From Paracoccus gahaiensis (GTDB lineage: Bacteria > Pseudomonadota > Alphaproteobacteria > Rhodobacterales > Rhodobacteraceae): a stretch of DNA of 64,000 bases. Under the pieces are notes generated by a model. That model was not told the origin of the DNA, ran no database searches, and saw only the letters and a program-made list of their open reading frames with translations. The stretch covers positions 83,928 to 147,927 of the forward strand of contig NZ_SUNI01000009.1 in the NCBI RefSeq assembly GCF_005048225.1, read 5' to 3'. Position 1 is the stretch's first letter, and every line of letters starts with the position of its first letter. Below are positions 20,001 to 27,128 of this stretch, piece after piece. The translations under genes and the position numbers were made by a program.

Positions 20001-20509
20001 CCGGGGGGGAAGATGTCGATGATGCCGCCGCGCACGGCGTAATCGCCGGGCTCGGTCACGGTGGGGCTTTGCGCGAAGCTCATCCGCACCAGGAAATCGC
20101 GCAAAGCGGCCTCGTCGATGCGGTCGCCCACCCGGGCGGCAAAGGCAGTGCCGGTGACCAGCTTGCGGGCGGGCACCCGCTGCAGGACCGCGTTCAGCGT
20201 GGTCAGCAGCACGAAGGGCCCCTTCACCCGGCCCTGGGCCAGCCCGGCCAGCGTGGCCATGCGCGCCGCCTGGATCTCGGGCGCGGGCGAGACGCGGTCA
20301 TAGGGCGTCGTGTCCCATGCAGGAAAATCCAGCACCGGCAGCTGCGGCGCCAGGAAGGCCAGCGCCGCGCGCATGGCCGCCAGACGGCGGTCGTCGCGGG
20401 CGATGTGCAACACGGGCGCGCCCCGGTTCTCGGGTCGCAGCGCCTCGCGCGCGATCAGCGCGGCGTCATAGCCTTCGGGCGCGCCGGAAAGGATCAGCTG
20501 GTCGGACAT
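17003..20509 (-). CDS. mfd: Transcription-repair coupling factor Mfd
   Basis: SF2 translocase of 1168 residues that removes RNA polymerase stalled at lesions and recruits UvrA. Order seen: UvrB-homology N-terminal region (PVLDFPAWDTTPYDRVSPAP), RNA-polymerase interaction domain beginning DLVVHVEHGIGRYTGIETI, translocase with Walker A VGDVGFGKTEVAMRAAF, DEEQHFGV box, SLTATPIPRTLQ, and RAYAYLTTKP near the RecG-like relay. The C-terminal domain with DRFGPLPREV closes the protein. Very Ala/Lys-rich tail. Directly upstream of pabB with ATGA overlap. Confidence 0.98.
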   Translation of the reverse strand: MSDQLILSGAPEGYDAALIAREALRPENRGAPVLHIARDDRRLAAMRAALAFLAPQLPVLDFPAWDTTPYDRVSPAPEIQAARMATLAGLAQGRVKGPFVLLTTLNAVLQRVPARKLVTGTAFAARVGDRIDEAALRDFLVRMSFAQSPTVTEPGDYAVRGGIIDIFPPGASGPIRLDLFGDVLDGARRFDAVTQRTTEKLDRIELAPMSEVILDEPSITRFRQAYRTEYGGGSSDPLYESVSAGRKTAGMEHWLPWFHDRMESLFDYLPGASVVLDDHVGQVIDARRKTIAEQFDARRAAMSAKGRADTVYKPVPPDAMFPTEAEWAAWLAPHRLLRLSVLQQPPGPGVLDAGGRPGRNFAPERQAEQINLFGALATHIKTLSKTHRVVIASFSDGARDRLSGLLTDEGLCGATPIADLRDLPQTPGAIGLTVWPLDEGFVADGAALGKIAVISEQDVLGDRLIRGAKKRRKAENFLKDTQTLSPGDLVVHVEHGIGRYTGIETIMAMKVPHDCVALEYAGGDRLYLPVENIELLTRYGHEEGMLDRLGGGAWQARKAKLKERIKLIADKLMRVAAERLLRPAPVLVPEDHDWQAFAARFPYSETDDQLLAIEDVSDDLGAGRPMDRLVVGDVGFGKTEVAMRAAFIAASQGMQVAVVAPTTLLARQHYRSFVDRFRGTAITVRPLSRFVSAKDAALTRTGLSDGQVDIVVGTHAVLAKAIRFKNLGLLIIDEEQHFGVGHKERLKELRSDIHVLTLTATPIPRTLQLSLTGVRDLSVIGTPPVDRLAIRTYVSEFDSVTIREALLREKYRGGQSFFVVPRLTDLPDVEHWLSENVPEISYIVAHGQLAAGDLDARMNAFYDGSHDVLLATTIVESGLDIPTANTMVVWRADMFGLSQLYQIRGRVGRSKARAYAYLTTKPRVALTPQAMRRLKFLGSIDGLGAGFNLASQDLDLRGAGNLLGEEQSGHIKEVGFELYQQMLEETIAKLKSGEMEGTPEDEWAPQLNLGVPVTIPDSYIPDLDVRLGLYRRLAELTSKVELEGFAAELIDRFGPLPREVNTLLLVMRIKAMAKRANISRLDAGPKGVTVQFHMDKFPNPAGLVDFLSDERGSAKVTDNKVVLKREFTTDAERIKGAFAVARDLAAKVREGAARHAAKKAADKAVTRA

Positions 20510-20551
20510 GGCTGCTGACCTAAGGCGATGGGCGGGGAAGTCAAGCGCACC

Positions 20552-21124
20552 TCAGAACCCCACCGGCTGAAGGACCGACCACAGCGCGCCCCACAACGCC
20601 GCCAGCGCAACCGAGATCATCGACAGGACGGTGACCCAGCGCCGGTGCCAGGTCATCGACTTGGCCACGCTCAGTGCCGCCTCGGCCAGCGGGGTGGTGC
20701 CGTCCTGCGCCGCCGCGATCAGCGGCAGCAGCCGGCGGGCCAGCCGCACGCGCATCCAGAACAGCACCCAGAAGGGCCCCAGCAGCAGGACCAGCGCCTG
20801 CGCCATCTCCAGCCAGAAGCCGAATCCCAGCACGATCAGCGAGGTCATCAGGAAGCTGGTCACGCCCAGGAACACCGCCCCCTCCTGCGGTCTCAGCCGC
20901 CAGCGGGGCAGCACCAGCGACAGCCAGTCCAGCAGGGTGATGACGGCCGGGCCCTGCCCCGCGCCGCCGTCCTGCGCGGATCTGGCGCGGGCCAGTACCT
21001 CGGAGGGCACGCCCAGCACGGTGCGGCCCGCGGCGGACCACATGCCGATCAGGGCCAGCCAGTACCAGATCGTCGTGAAGGACCGGCTGTCCAGAAGCCC
21101 GATCAGGCTGTCGAATTGCGGCAC
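20552..21124 (-). CDS. Conserved membrane protein, function unknown
   Basis: A 190-residue protein with about four to five hydrophobic helices (near residues 18-36, 60-70, 82-103, 106-126 and 163-186). The N-terminus MPQFDSLIGLLDSRSFTTIW and the motif VLGVPSEVLARARS recall a family conserved in Rhodobacteraceae, which I recall being labelled a component of the SufBCD complex in some annotations. That label rests on weak evidence and nothing here supports an Fe-S role. It ends just before mfd on the same strand and is divergent from hemB. Confidence 0.7.
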   Translation of the reverse strand: MPQFDSLIGLLDSRSFTTIWYWLALIGMWSAAGRTVLGVPSEVLARARSAQDGGAGQGPAVITLLDWLSLVLPRWRLRPQEGAVFLGVTSFLMTSLIVLGFGFWLEMAQALVLLLGPFWVLFWMRVRLARRLLPLIAAAQDGTTPLAEAALSVAKSMTWHRRWVTVLSMISVALAALWGALWSVLQPVGF

Positions 21125-21220
21125 GGGCAGTTCCTTGTCCTTGGCTGCCGGCGACCTTAGAACGGGTTTCGACCAAGGAAAAGCGCCCCGGTTGTCCCAT
21201 CCCCGTCACAGGAGGCCCCC

Positions 21221-22216
<996 letters not shown>

Positions 22217-22286
22217 CGCGGCGCCCTCGCGTATCCTGCCGCGCAACGGGCCGCGACGAGCCCCGCACCCCGACACGAGGCGACAC

Positions 22287-22913
22287 ATGAACAACTCTTC
22301 CCACCTGTCCCGCCGCAACCTGCTGCTGGCGGGCGGAGCCGCTCTGCTGGCGGCCGGCTGCACCAATGCAGTGGGCACGGACGGCGCCGCCCAGCTGGAT
22401 GCCCGCGTCGACCAGACGCACCAGTTCCTGATCGGCACCTACCCGGCCGCGCAGCCGTTGATCGAGGGCGCCCGCGGCGTGCTCTACATGCCGCTGATGA
22501 CCGAGGCCGCCCTGGGCTTCGGCGGTGCCTATGGCCAGGGCGCCCTGCGCATCGGCGGGCAGACGGTGGATTACTATTCCTCGTCGCGGGCCACCGTGGG
22601 CCTTCAGGCGGGCGCGCAGCAATATGCCCATGTGCTGATCTTCCAGACCGACCAGTCGCTGGCCGCCTTCCGCGCCGCCCCCGGCTGGACCGCCGGCGCG
22701 GGGGCCTTCTACGCCATCCCCTCGGGCGGCATGGCGGTGGGCGCCGACACCTTCTCGGCCCAGTTCCCGGTGGTGGCGATGATCTTCGGCCAGTCGGGGC
22801 TGATCGCCGGAGCCTCGATCGAGGGCACGAAATACACCCGCATCATCCCCTCGACGCTGCCCAACCTGCGCTTCGGCACGATGGGCACCCCGCCCGTGGG
22901 TCCGGCCGGCTGA
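22287..22913 (+). CDS. SYLF/YSC84-domain lipoprotein
   Basis: A 208-residue secreted lipoprotein with lipobox LAAGC (Cys25) and a preceding SRRNLLLAGG that could act as a Tat signal. The rest is the SYLF lipid-binding fold, with GVLYMPLMTEAALGFGGAYG and GYDASS-like SGGMAVGADTFSAQFPVVAM. SYLF domains bind phosphoinositides in eukaryotes; bacterial roles are unknown. Stands alone after hemB with a hairpin terminator shared with the convergent GntR gene. Confidence 0.82.
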   Translation: MNNSSHLSRRNLLLAGGAALLAAGCTNAVGTDGAAQLDARVDQTHQFLIGTYPAAQPLIEGARGVLYMPLMTEAALGFGGAYGQGALRIGGQTVDYYSSSRATVGLQAGAQQYAHVLIFQTDQSLAAFRAAPGWTAGAGAFYAIPSGGMAVGADTFSAQFPVVAMIFGQSGLIAGASIEGTKYTRIIPSTLPNLRFGTMGTPPVGPAG

Positions 22914-22995
22914 CAGGCCGGTCCGAAGCCGGGGGTTTCACACCCGTCGCCGAACGGTTCTCGAACCGGTGGCGCCCCGTCCGGCGACCCCCCGT

Positions 22996-23048
22996 GGGAT
23001 ATTTGCGCCAAGATGAAAGAGCCCGTTTCATCTTGGTTAAAGTATCCC
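22996..23048. repeat. Palindromic repeat element
   Basis: A perfect 11-bp inverted repeat CCAAGATGAAA/TTTCATCTTGG with a 7-base loop (23008-23036), flanked by the imperfect outer arms GGGATATTT and AAAGTATCCC. From memory similar GGGATATTT-CCAAGATGAAA palindromes recur in intergenic regions of Rhodobacteraceae genomes. Only this copy was seen in the window. Confidence 0.6.
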
Positions 23049-23066
23049 GGGGGGAGTCCGAAGGAC

Positions 23067-23086
23067 GGGGGGCAGCGCCCCCCTTT
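23067..23086 (+). terminator. Intrinsic terminator after SYLF gene
   Basis: Perfect 7-bp stem GGGGGGC/GCCCCCC with a 3-base loop followed by TTT on the plus strand, between the convergent SYLF and GntR genes. Confidence 0.65.
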
Positions 23087-23108
23087 CTCTTTCGTGGATC
23101 TTGTCCGC

Positions 23109-23744
23109 TCAAGCCGAGGTCAGATGCCGCAACCCGTGGGTCACGTCGGCACGCACGGCCAGGCGCAGGGCCGGTTCGTCGCCCGCCCGCAGCGCGGCCA
23201 GGATCATGCGGTGATGGCGCGGCGGCTCGTTTCGCTTCACCCGGCCGTAGAGGGCGCGCATTGTCGGGCCCAGCTGTAGCCAGATCGTCTCCAGCATCGC
23301 CAGCATGGCCGGGGCCTGGGCGCGCAGATACAGCATCCGGTGGAAATCCAGGTTGCAGCGGATATAGCCGACCGCATCATGACGGTCGACCGCATCCGCG
23401 ATGCGCCCGTTCATCGTGGCCAGCCGGTCGATCAGCGCGAAATGCGCGCGCGGCAGGGCGCGGGCGGCCAGTTCGGGCTCGATCAGGGCCCGCAGGGCCG
23501 CCAGCTCTTCGATCCGGTCGTCGGACAGCGCGGGCGTGGCCACCCGGCCCGAGCCCGACAGCGTCAGCGCCCCCTCGGCCACCAGCCGGCGCACGGCCTC
23601 GCGCGCGGGCGTCATCGACAGGTGATGGTCGCGGGCGATGCCCCTCAGGGTCAGGGCCTTGCCCGGCGGCAGTTCCCCCAGCATGATCTGGCTGCGCAGG
23701 CTGCGATACAGGCGTTCATGGGCGGTGGGATCGGTCGGGCTCAT
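23109..23744 (-). CDS. GntR-family transcriptional regulator (FCD type)
   Basis: A 211-residue DNA-binding regulator. The N-terminal winged helix (about residues 8-70) includes LRSQIMLGELPPGKALTLRG and STPAREAVRRL-type MTPAREAVRRLVAEGALTL. The C-terminal FCD ligand domain has helices rich in Arg and the metal-site style histidines in NLDFHRMLYL and RHHRMILAAL. FCD regulators usually sense organic acids. No catabolic gene is adjacent, so the effector and target are unknown. Confidence 0.88.
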   Translation of the reverse strand: MSPTDPTAHERLYRSLRSQIMLGELPPGKALTLRGIARDHHLSMTPAREAVRRLVAEGALTLSGSGRVATPALSDDRIEELAALRALIEPELAARALPRAHFALIDRLATMNGRIADAVDRHDAVGYIRCNLDFHRMLYLRAQAPAMLAMLETIWLQLGPTMRALYGRVKRNEPPRHHRMILAALRAGDEPALRLAVRADVTHGLRHLTSA

Positions 23745-23775
23745 GACCCTGATGTGATCACAAATCGCCGGGGCG

Positions 23776-24471
23776 TCAATCGCGGAAGCGCCACAGCATC
23801 AGATCGCCGCCCTGCGCCTTCAGCCAGGCGCGATGGGGCGCATGGCCCGGCATCAGCGCCTCGGTCTCGGCCCAGAAGCGGGCCGAGTGGTCCATATGCG
23901 CCAGATGCGCGACCTCGTGGGCGGCGACATAGTCCAGCACCAAAGGCGGCGCCATGGCCAGCCGCCACGAGAACATCAGCCGCCCGTCCTGGGTGCAGCT
24001 GCCCCAGCGCGACCGCGTGTCGCGCAGCACGATCGCCCGATAGGGCCGCCCCAGGCGGGCCGAGAACCCGTCGCAGGCCGCCCGCAGCCGGATCAGCGCC
24101 AGCTGCTTCAGCCAGGCGGCGACCACCGGCCCCGCCGGGCGCCCTTCGGGGATCAGCAGCGCACCGCCCTCCGGCACGGGGCGGCGGACGGCGGCGGAGG
24201 TCAGGACCAGCCCCCGCCCCTCGACCGGCAGGACCGCGCCGGGACGGGCCACAAGCGGCCCCGGCAGCCGCCCCATCGCCCGGCGCAGCCAGTCCTGCCG
24301 CGACAGGGCGAAATCCCGCCCCAGGGCCAGCGGCACGCCCTCGGGCAGCGTCAGCACCGCGCCCGTCCCGTCGCGGGGCACGCGCAGCGTCATGCGCCGC
24401 GCCCGGGCCGAGCGACGCAGCCGCAGCTCGAGCCCGTCTTCGAGGATGATCCGCTGATCGCCGCTTGCCAT
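23776..24471 (-). CDS. YgjP/SprT-like metallopeptidase (DUF45)
   Basis: Protein of 231 residues with the zinc site HEVAHLAHMDH (HExxH plus downstream His) and the family motif RDTRSRWGSCTQDGRLMFSW. The family resembles minigluzincin peptidases; cellular substrates are unknown. The N-terminal Arg-rich segment LRLRRSARARRMTLRVPRDG is typical. Same strand as the GntR gene but 31 bases upstream of it, so possibly co-transcribed. Confidence 0.87.
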   Translation of the reverse strand: MASGDQRIILEDGLELRLRRSARARRMTLRVPRDGTGAVLTLPEGVPLALGRDFALSRQDWLRRAMGRLPGPLVARPGAVLPVEGRGLVLTSAAVRRPVPEGGALLIPEGRPAGPVVAAWLKQLALIRLRAACDGFSARLGRPYRAIVLRDTRSRWGSCTQDGRLMFSWRLAMAPPLVLDYVAAHEVAHLAHMDHSARFWAETEALMPGHAPHRAWLKAQGGDLMLWRFRD

Positions 24472-24568
24472 GCCCGCCCCGGCCTGCCAGATAAAGCCTT
24501 TGACACCCTCCGGCCGCTGTGGCAGGGGATCGCCCGATTTCCCCTAATCGCGGCTTAAGGAGAATACC

Positions 24569-24886
24569 ATGCCCAAAGAAGAATGGGGCACCAAACGCCT
24601 GTGCCCGCATTGTGCCACGCGCTTCTACGACCTCAAGGCGGATCCGATGACCTGCCCCGCCTGCGGCAACCGCTTCACCGTGGACAGCCTGACGGATGGT
24701 CGCGGCAAGACGCTGGTGACGGAAAAGACCGTCGCGCCGACCGATGACGACGAACTGGTCGACGACGAGGAGGATGTTGCCGACGATGCCGGCGAGATCG
24801 ACGACGATCTTCTGGAAGAGGATGACGACGACGCCGACGTGTCGCTGGACGACATCGCCGATGTCGCCGGAGACGAAGAGGAATGA
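24569..24886 (+). CDS. FYDLN-acid family protein (TIGR02300 type)
   Basis: A 105-residue protein with an N-terminal zinc-ribbon-like part (CPHCATRFYDLKADPMTCPA, two CxxC pairs) and a highly acidic C-terminal half rich in Asp/Glu from about residue 62. The FYDL string gives the family its name; function is unknown across alphaproteobacteria. Strong SD AGGAGAAT at 24557. A strong terminator follows. Confidence 0.88.
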   Translation: MPKEEWGTKRLCPHCATRFYDLKADPMTCPACGNRFTVDSLTDGRGKTLVTEKTVAPTDDDELVDDEEDVADDAGEIDDDLLEEDDDDADVSLDDIADVAGDEEE

Positions 24887-24891
24887 CCCCG

Positions 24892-24919
24892 AAGGCCGCG
24901 CCCCCCAAGGCGCGGCCTT
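24892..24919 (+). terminator. Intrinsic terminator after FYDLN gene
   Basis: Perfect 11-bp stem AAGGCCGCGCC/GGCGCGGCCTT with a 6-base loop, starting six bases past the stop codon and ending in TTT. A clear rho-independent terminator. Confidence 0.85.
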
Positions 24920-25153
24920 TGTCGTTGCGGGGCGCGAGTGCCGAAGGACCGGCGTCGCCCCGGTCTGCTGCAGATCCCGGCGCCTGTCCCTGAACCGCGC
25001 CACCGCCAAGCCCTCGCATGGCCCGGGCGGAACCTCGCCGCGGAATATTCCTCCTGCGGCGGAGAGGGCGAAGTTTTCCGCTTGCACCCCCCGGCGGCCC
25101 CCCCTATAGACCCCACACGCGGCGGCGCTGAGGCGCTTCGCGGACCTCACGGT

Positions 25154-25229
<76 letters not shown>

Positions 25230-25340
25230 GATGACTTCATAAGTCATTGTTTTTCCTCTTGATTTTTGATCGTCAGGCTTCTCACCCAACGCTCTACCCA
25301 TCAAATCAGATGTGATTGATTGCGACAGGCACTGTCGAGT

Positions 25341-25583
25341 TTAGGCAGCCACGGCTGGTTTTTGCGACTTGAGCCGATATTCTTCCGAATGCATGTCTTC
25401 CAGCTTCCGAATCCCATCGTCGATGGCACGGATCATTGTCAGCACTCCGTTCGCGACTGGGTCAGCGCTGTTTAAGGTTGGCCACTCCATCGTCACCTCG
25501 CGCAGGATTGCGGCAAATCCTGCCAATTGGGCGATATGAACATCGGTCTCGTCGTGGGCCTTAGTCCAATCTTTCCCGGTCAT
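25341..25583 (-). CDS. Small hypothetical protein of the element
   Basis: An 80-residue soluble protein, predicted largely helical, with no family I recognise. Residues about 14-60 read as two amphipathic helices (IAQLAGFAAILREVTMEW, then VLTMIRAIDDGIRKLEDMHS). Its ATG overlaps the stop of the Tat-signal gene as ATGA, so the two are translationally coupled and probably act together. It is the last gene before the tRNA-Ala end of the element. Confidence 0.7.
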   Translation of the reverse strand: MTGKDWTKAHDETDVHIAQLAGFAAILREVTMEWPTLNSADPVANGVLTMIRAIDDGIRKLEDMHSEEYRLKSQKPAVAA

Positions 25584-26002
25584 GCTGCCTCTCCGATCGT
25601 GCTCAGGGCCATATTTCCTAGCTCTTTCACCAAGCGCATGCCGGTGTTGTAAAAGTCATCGGAAAAATCGGACCCGCCGTCAGTGAAGGCCATGAGCTTC
25701 AATGTGGCGTCCCGAAGATCCTGGCTTGGGAGGTCAAACATGGCCAGTTCCATGCTGTAGCGGCGTTCGACAAGGACATCGAAATCCTCGTCGGGAATGT
25801 CGCCCGTTCCGTTGTTCAGCCAGTCGCTGTAGGTTTTCCACTCCAGGTAGGCGCGGATGACGGGGGTATGGGAGGCTTCTGCCATTGAGACGGCAGGCAT
25901 AGCACCGACCAGCAGTGCAGCAGGAGCTGCCTTGAACAGGCTGCGGCGATTGATGACAGGCAAGCCGGTATCGGTCGCGCTGGCGCGTTGTTCAGTCGTC
26001 AT
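25580..26002 (-). CDS. Exported protein with Tat signal, unknown function
   Basis: A 140-residue protein. Residues 18-40 carry a twin-arginine signal: INRRSLFKAAPAALLVGAMP, with Arg19-Arg20 in an RRxLFK context, a hydrophobic core and a likely cleavage near AVSMAEA. The mature part (about 98 residues) is acidic and helical (DLPSQDLRDATLKLMAF) with no cysteines and no family I recognise. It lies in the regulator operon of the element, after the 50-residue RHH protein and before the 80-residue gene. An exported accessory protein in the lysogenic-side operon might alter the host envelope or phage entry; that is speculation. Confidence 0.75.
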   Translation of the reverse strand: MTTEQRASATDTGLPVINRRSLFKAAPAALLVGAMPAVSMAEASHTPVIRAYLEWKTYSDWLNNGTGDIPDEDFDVLVERRYSMELAMFDLPSQDLRDATLKLMAFTDGGSDFSDDFYNTGMRLVKELGNMALSTIGEAA

Positions 26003-26025
26003 TGGGTATCTCCAGAATTGAGGGG

Positions 26026-26178
26026 TTAGACGGAGGTGGCCTCTTGCCGTTCCATCCGCTCGCGGACGGCGCGGATCACTTCGCTGTTCTGGCTCGAACC
26101 GTTCAGCCGAGCCTGATCAGCCAGCCATGCCTTCACGTCGGCAGGAAAGCGGATGGGCAGTTGCTTCATCTCGGTCAT
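26026..26178 (-). CDS. Small Arc-type ribbon-helix-helix regulator
   Basis: A 50-residue protein starting MTEMKQLPIRFPADVKAWLA, an RHH fold: the beta strand KQLPIRF inserts in the major groove, followed by two helices (DVKAWLADQARLNGSS, NSEVIRAVRERMERQ). SD AGGAGA lies five bases before the ATG at 26178. It is divergent from a second RHH gene, with three operator palindromes between them, and heads the operon leading to the Tat-signal gene. Likely an autorepressor or one half of a genetic switch. Confidence 0.85.
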   Translation of the reverse strand: MTEMKQLPIRFPADVKAWLADQARLNGSSQNSEVIRAVRERMERQEATSV

Positions 26179-26187
26179 GCAGTTCTC

Positions 26188-26254
26188 CTATCACCGTGCT
26201 ACTATATAGCACCGTGCTATGATTGCTTGTCAAGAAGTAATCGCACAGTGCTAT
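26188..26254. promoter_or_regulatory. Three operator palindromes between divergent RHH genes
   Basis: Three 15-mers centred on CACnGTG: CTATCACCGTGCTAC (26188-26202), ATAGCACCGTGCTAT (26206-26220, perfect palindrome) and ATCGCACAGTGCTAT (26240-26254). Centres are 18 and 34 bases apart. They occupy the 93 bases between the two start codons and include TATA-like promoter material, so bound regulators would block both promoters. Confidence 0.8.
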
Positions 26255-26271
26255 GAAAAAGAGGTGTGGCT

Positions 26272-26535
26272 ATGAATGCTAAAGCTGGGCGCGGATCTGA
26301 CCAGTTCATGCTTCGGCTGCCTGAAGGCATGCGAGATCGAATCAAGCTCTCCGCTGACCGAAACAGCCGTTCGATGAATGCTGAGATCGTCGCAACTTTG
26401 GACAAAGCCTACCCCGCTGCGGACTACGAGGCTTTGGCTTACGCTTTAGTCGAGGTTCTGCAACATATGCCCGATGATGAAAGCAAAGCTCTCACCGATC
26501 TGATTAATCAGCGAATTGCTAAGTGGACCCGCTAG
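26272..26535 (+). CDS. Arc family ribbon-helix-helix regulator
   Basis: An 87-residue DNA-binding protein. The RHH core is DQFMLRLPEGMRDRIKLSAD followed by RNSRSMNAEIVATLDKAY, close in pattern to phage Arc/Mnt-type repressors (strand QFMLRLP, then the N-S-M-N-A-E-I turn and helix). The C-terminal half (about 50-87) may oligomerise. ATG 26272 is chosen because GAGG at 26261-26264 sits seven bases upstream; a GTG at 26266 lacks spacing. Transcribed toward the structural genes and opposite to the small RHH gene. Confidence 0.85.
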   Translation: MNAKAGRGSDQFMLRLPEGMRDRIKLSADRNSRSMNAEIVATLDKAYPAADYEALAYALVEVLQHMPDDESKALTDLINQRIAKWTR

Positions 26536-26583
26536 GACTCGACAGGAGCCTCGGCGCCGCGCACCCTTGGGTTGCGGCAACCG

Positions 26584-26889
26584 ATGGAGAATCAAGTGGC
26601 AGAAGATATCCGGTGGAACACTGACCACAGCTCAGCAGTCGGTGGTGTACTGCTTACAGGTTTAGTTTATGCGCTCCGGCGGCTAGATCAGACAAAGCAA
26701 CCTGAAGGATGGCACCAAGACCTGTTCGAACAAATATCGGCACATCTTGATGACACCCCGAAAATTCCTACTCGCGGCGATCCTGAAAGAGTGCAGGCAA
26801 TAGAGAAGTTCGGCAGCTCTGAAGCCATGCGCGAAGCGCACCAGGTCCTAGAGAAGGTTTTCGCGCTGGCGCTTGGGCAGGCTCGATAA
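26584..26889 (+). CDS. Hypothetical protein downstream of Arc-type regulator
   Basis: About 101 residues from ATG 26584 (an upstream in-frame TTG at 26572 is possible; neither has a clear SD). Soluble, helical, no recognised family; segments include VGGVLLTGLVYALRRLDQTK and FGSSEAMREAHQVLEKVFAL. It follows the plus-strand RHH gene by 48 bases and may share its transcript. The last third overlaps a possible minus-strand ORF. Confidence 0.55.
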   Translation: MENQVAEDIRWNTDHSSAVGGVLLTGLVYALRRLDQTKQPEGWHQDLFEQISAHLDDTPKIPTRGDPERVQAIEKFGSSEAMREAHQVLEKVFALALGQAR

Positions 26890-26971
26890 AGCGAACCACC
26901 GCCGTCTGCTGGCCCGCTTCATCCTCCTCAATCCAAAAATTCTGGCTGAACTCTACAATCCGATGCGACAT
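26768..26971 (-). CDS. Possible small ORF after tape-measure gene
   Basis: A 67-residue frame with a good SD (AGGGGAAAATC before ATG 26971) and a plausible start MSHRIVEFSQNFWIEEDEAG. The last 30 residues are opposite the plus-strand gene at 26584-26889 and look like a shadow. Either the N-terminal part is real with a long convergent overlap, or the frame is fortuitous. Confidence 0.3.
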   Translation of the reverse strand: MSHRIVEFSQNFWIEEDEAGQQTAVVRFIEPAQAPARKPSLGPGALRAWLQSCRTSLLPALFQDRRE

Positions 26972-27000
26972 GATTTTCCCCTAAGTTGTGATTTGGTAGA

Positions 27001-27026
27001 GGCCCCGGCAGCGTCATGCCGGGGCC
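27001..27026. terminator. Hairpin after the structural operon
   Basis: Perfect 10-bp stem GGCCCCGGCA/TGCCGGGGCC with a 6-base loop, about 100 bases past the tape-measure stop. No T-run on either strand. Probably ends the minus-strand structural transcript or the convergent regulator transcript. Confidence 0.5.
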
Positions 27027-27128
27027 CTGCCCAAACGCGGGCGTGACCGGTCTTTCCGGTCTGAGCTGTCCCCGCCCCCGATGCGTGACAGCCTGCCTAG
27101 CCCCTGAACCCAAGGGACCCGGCCTATC

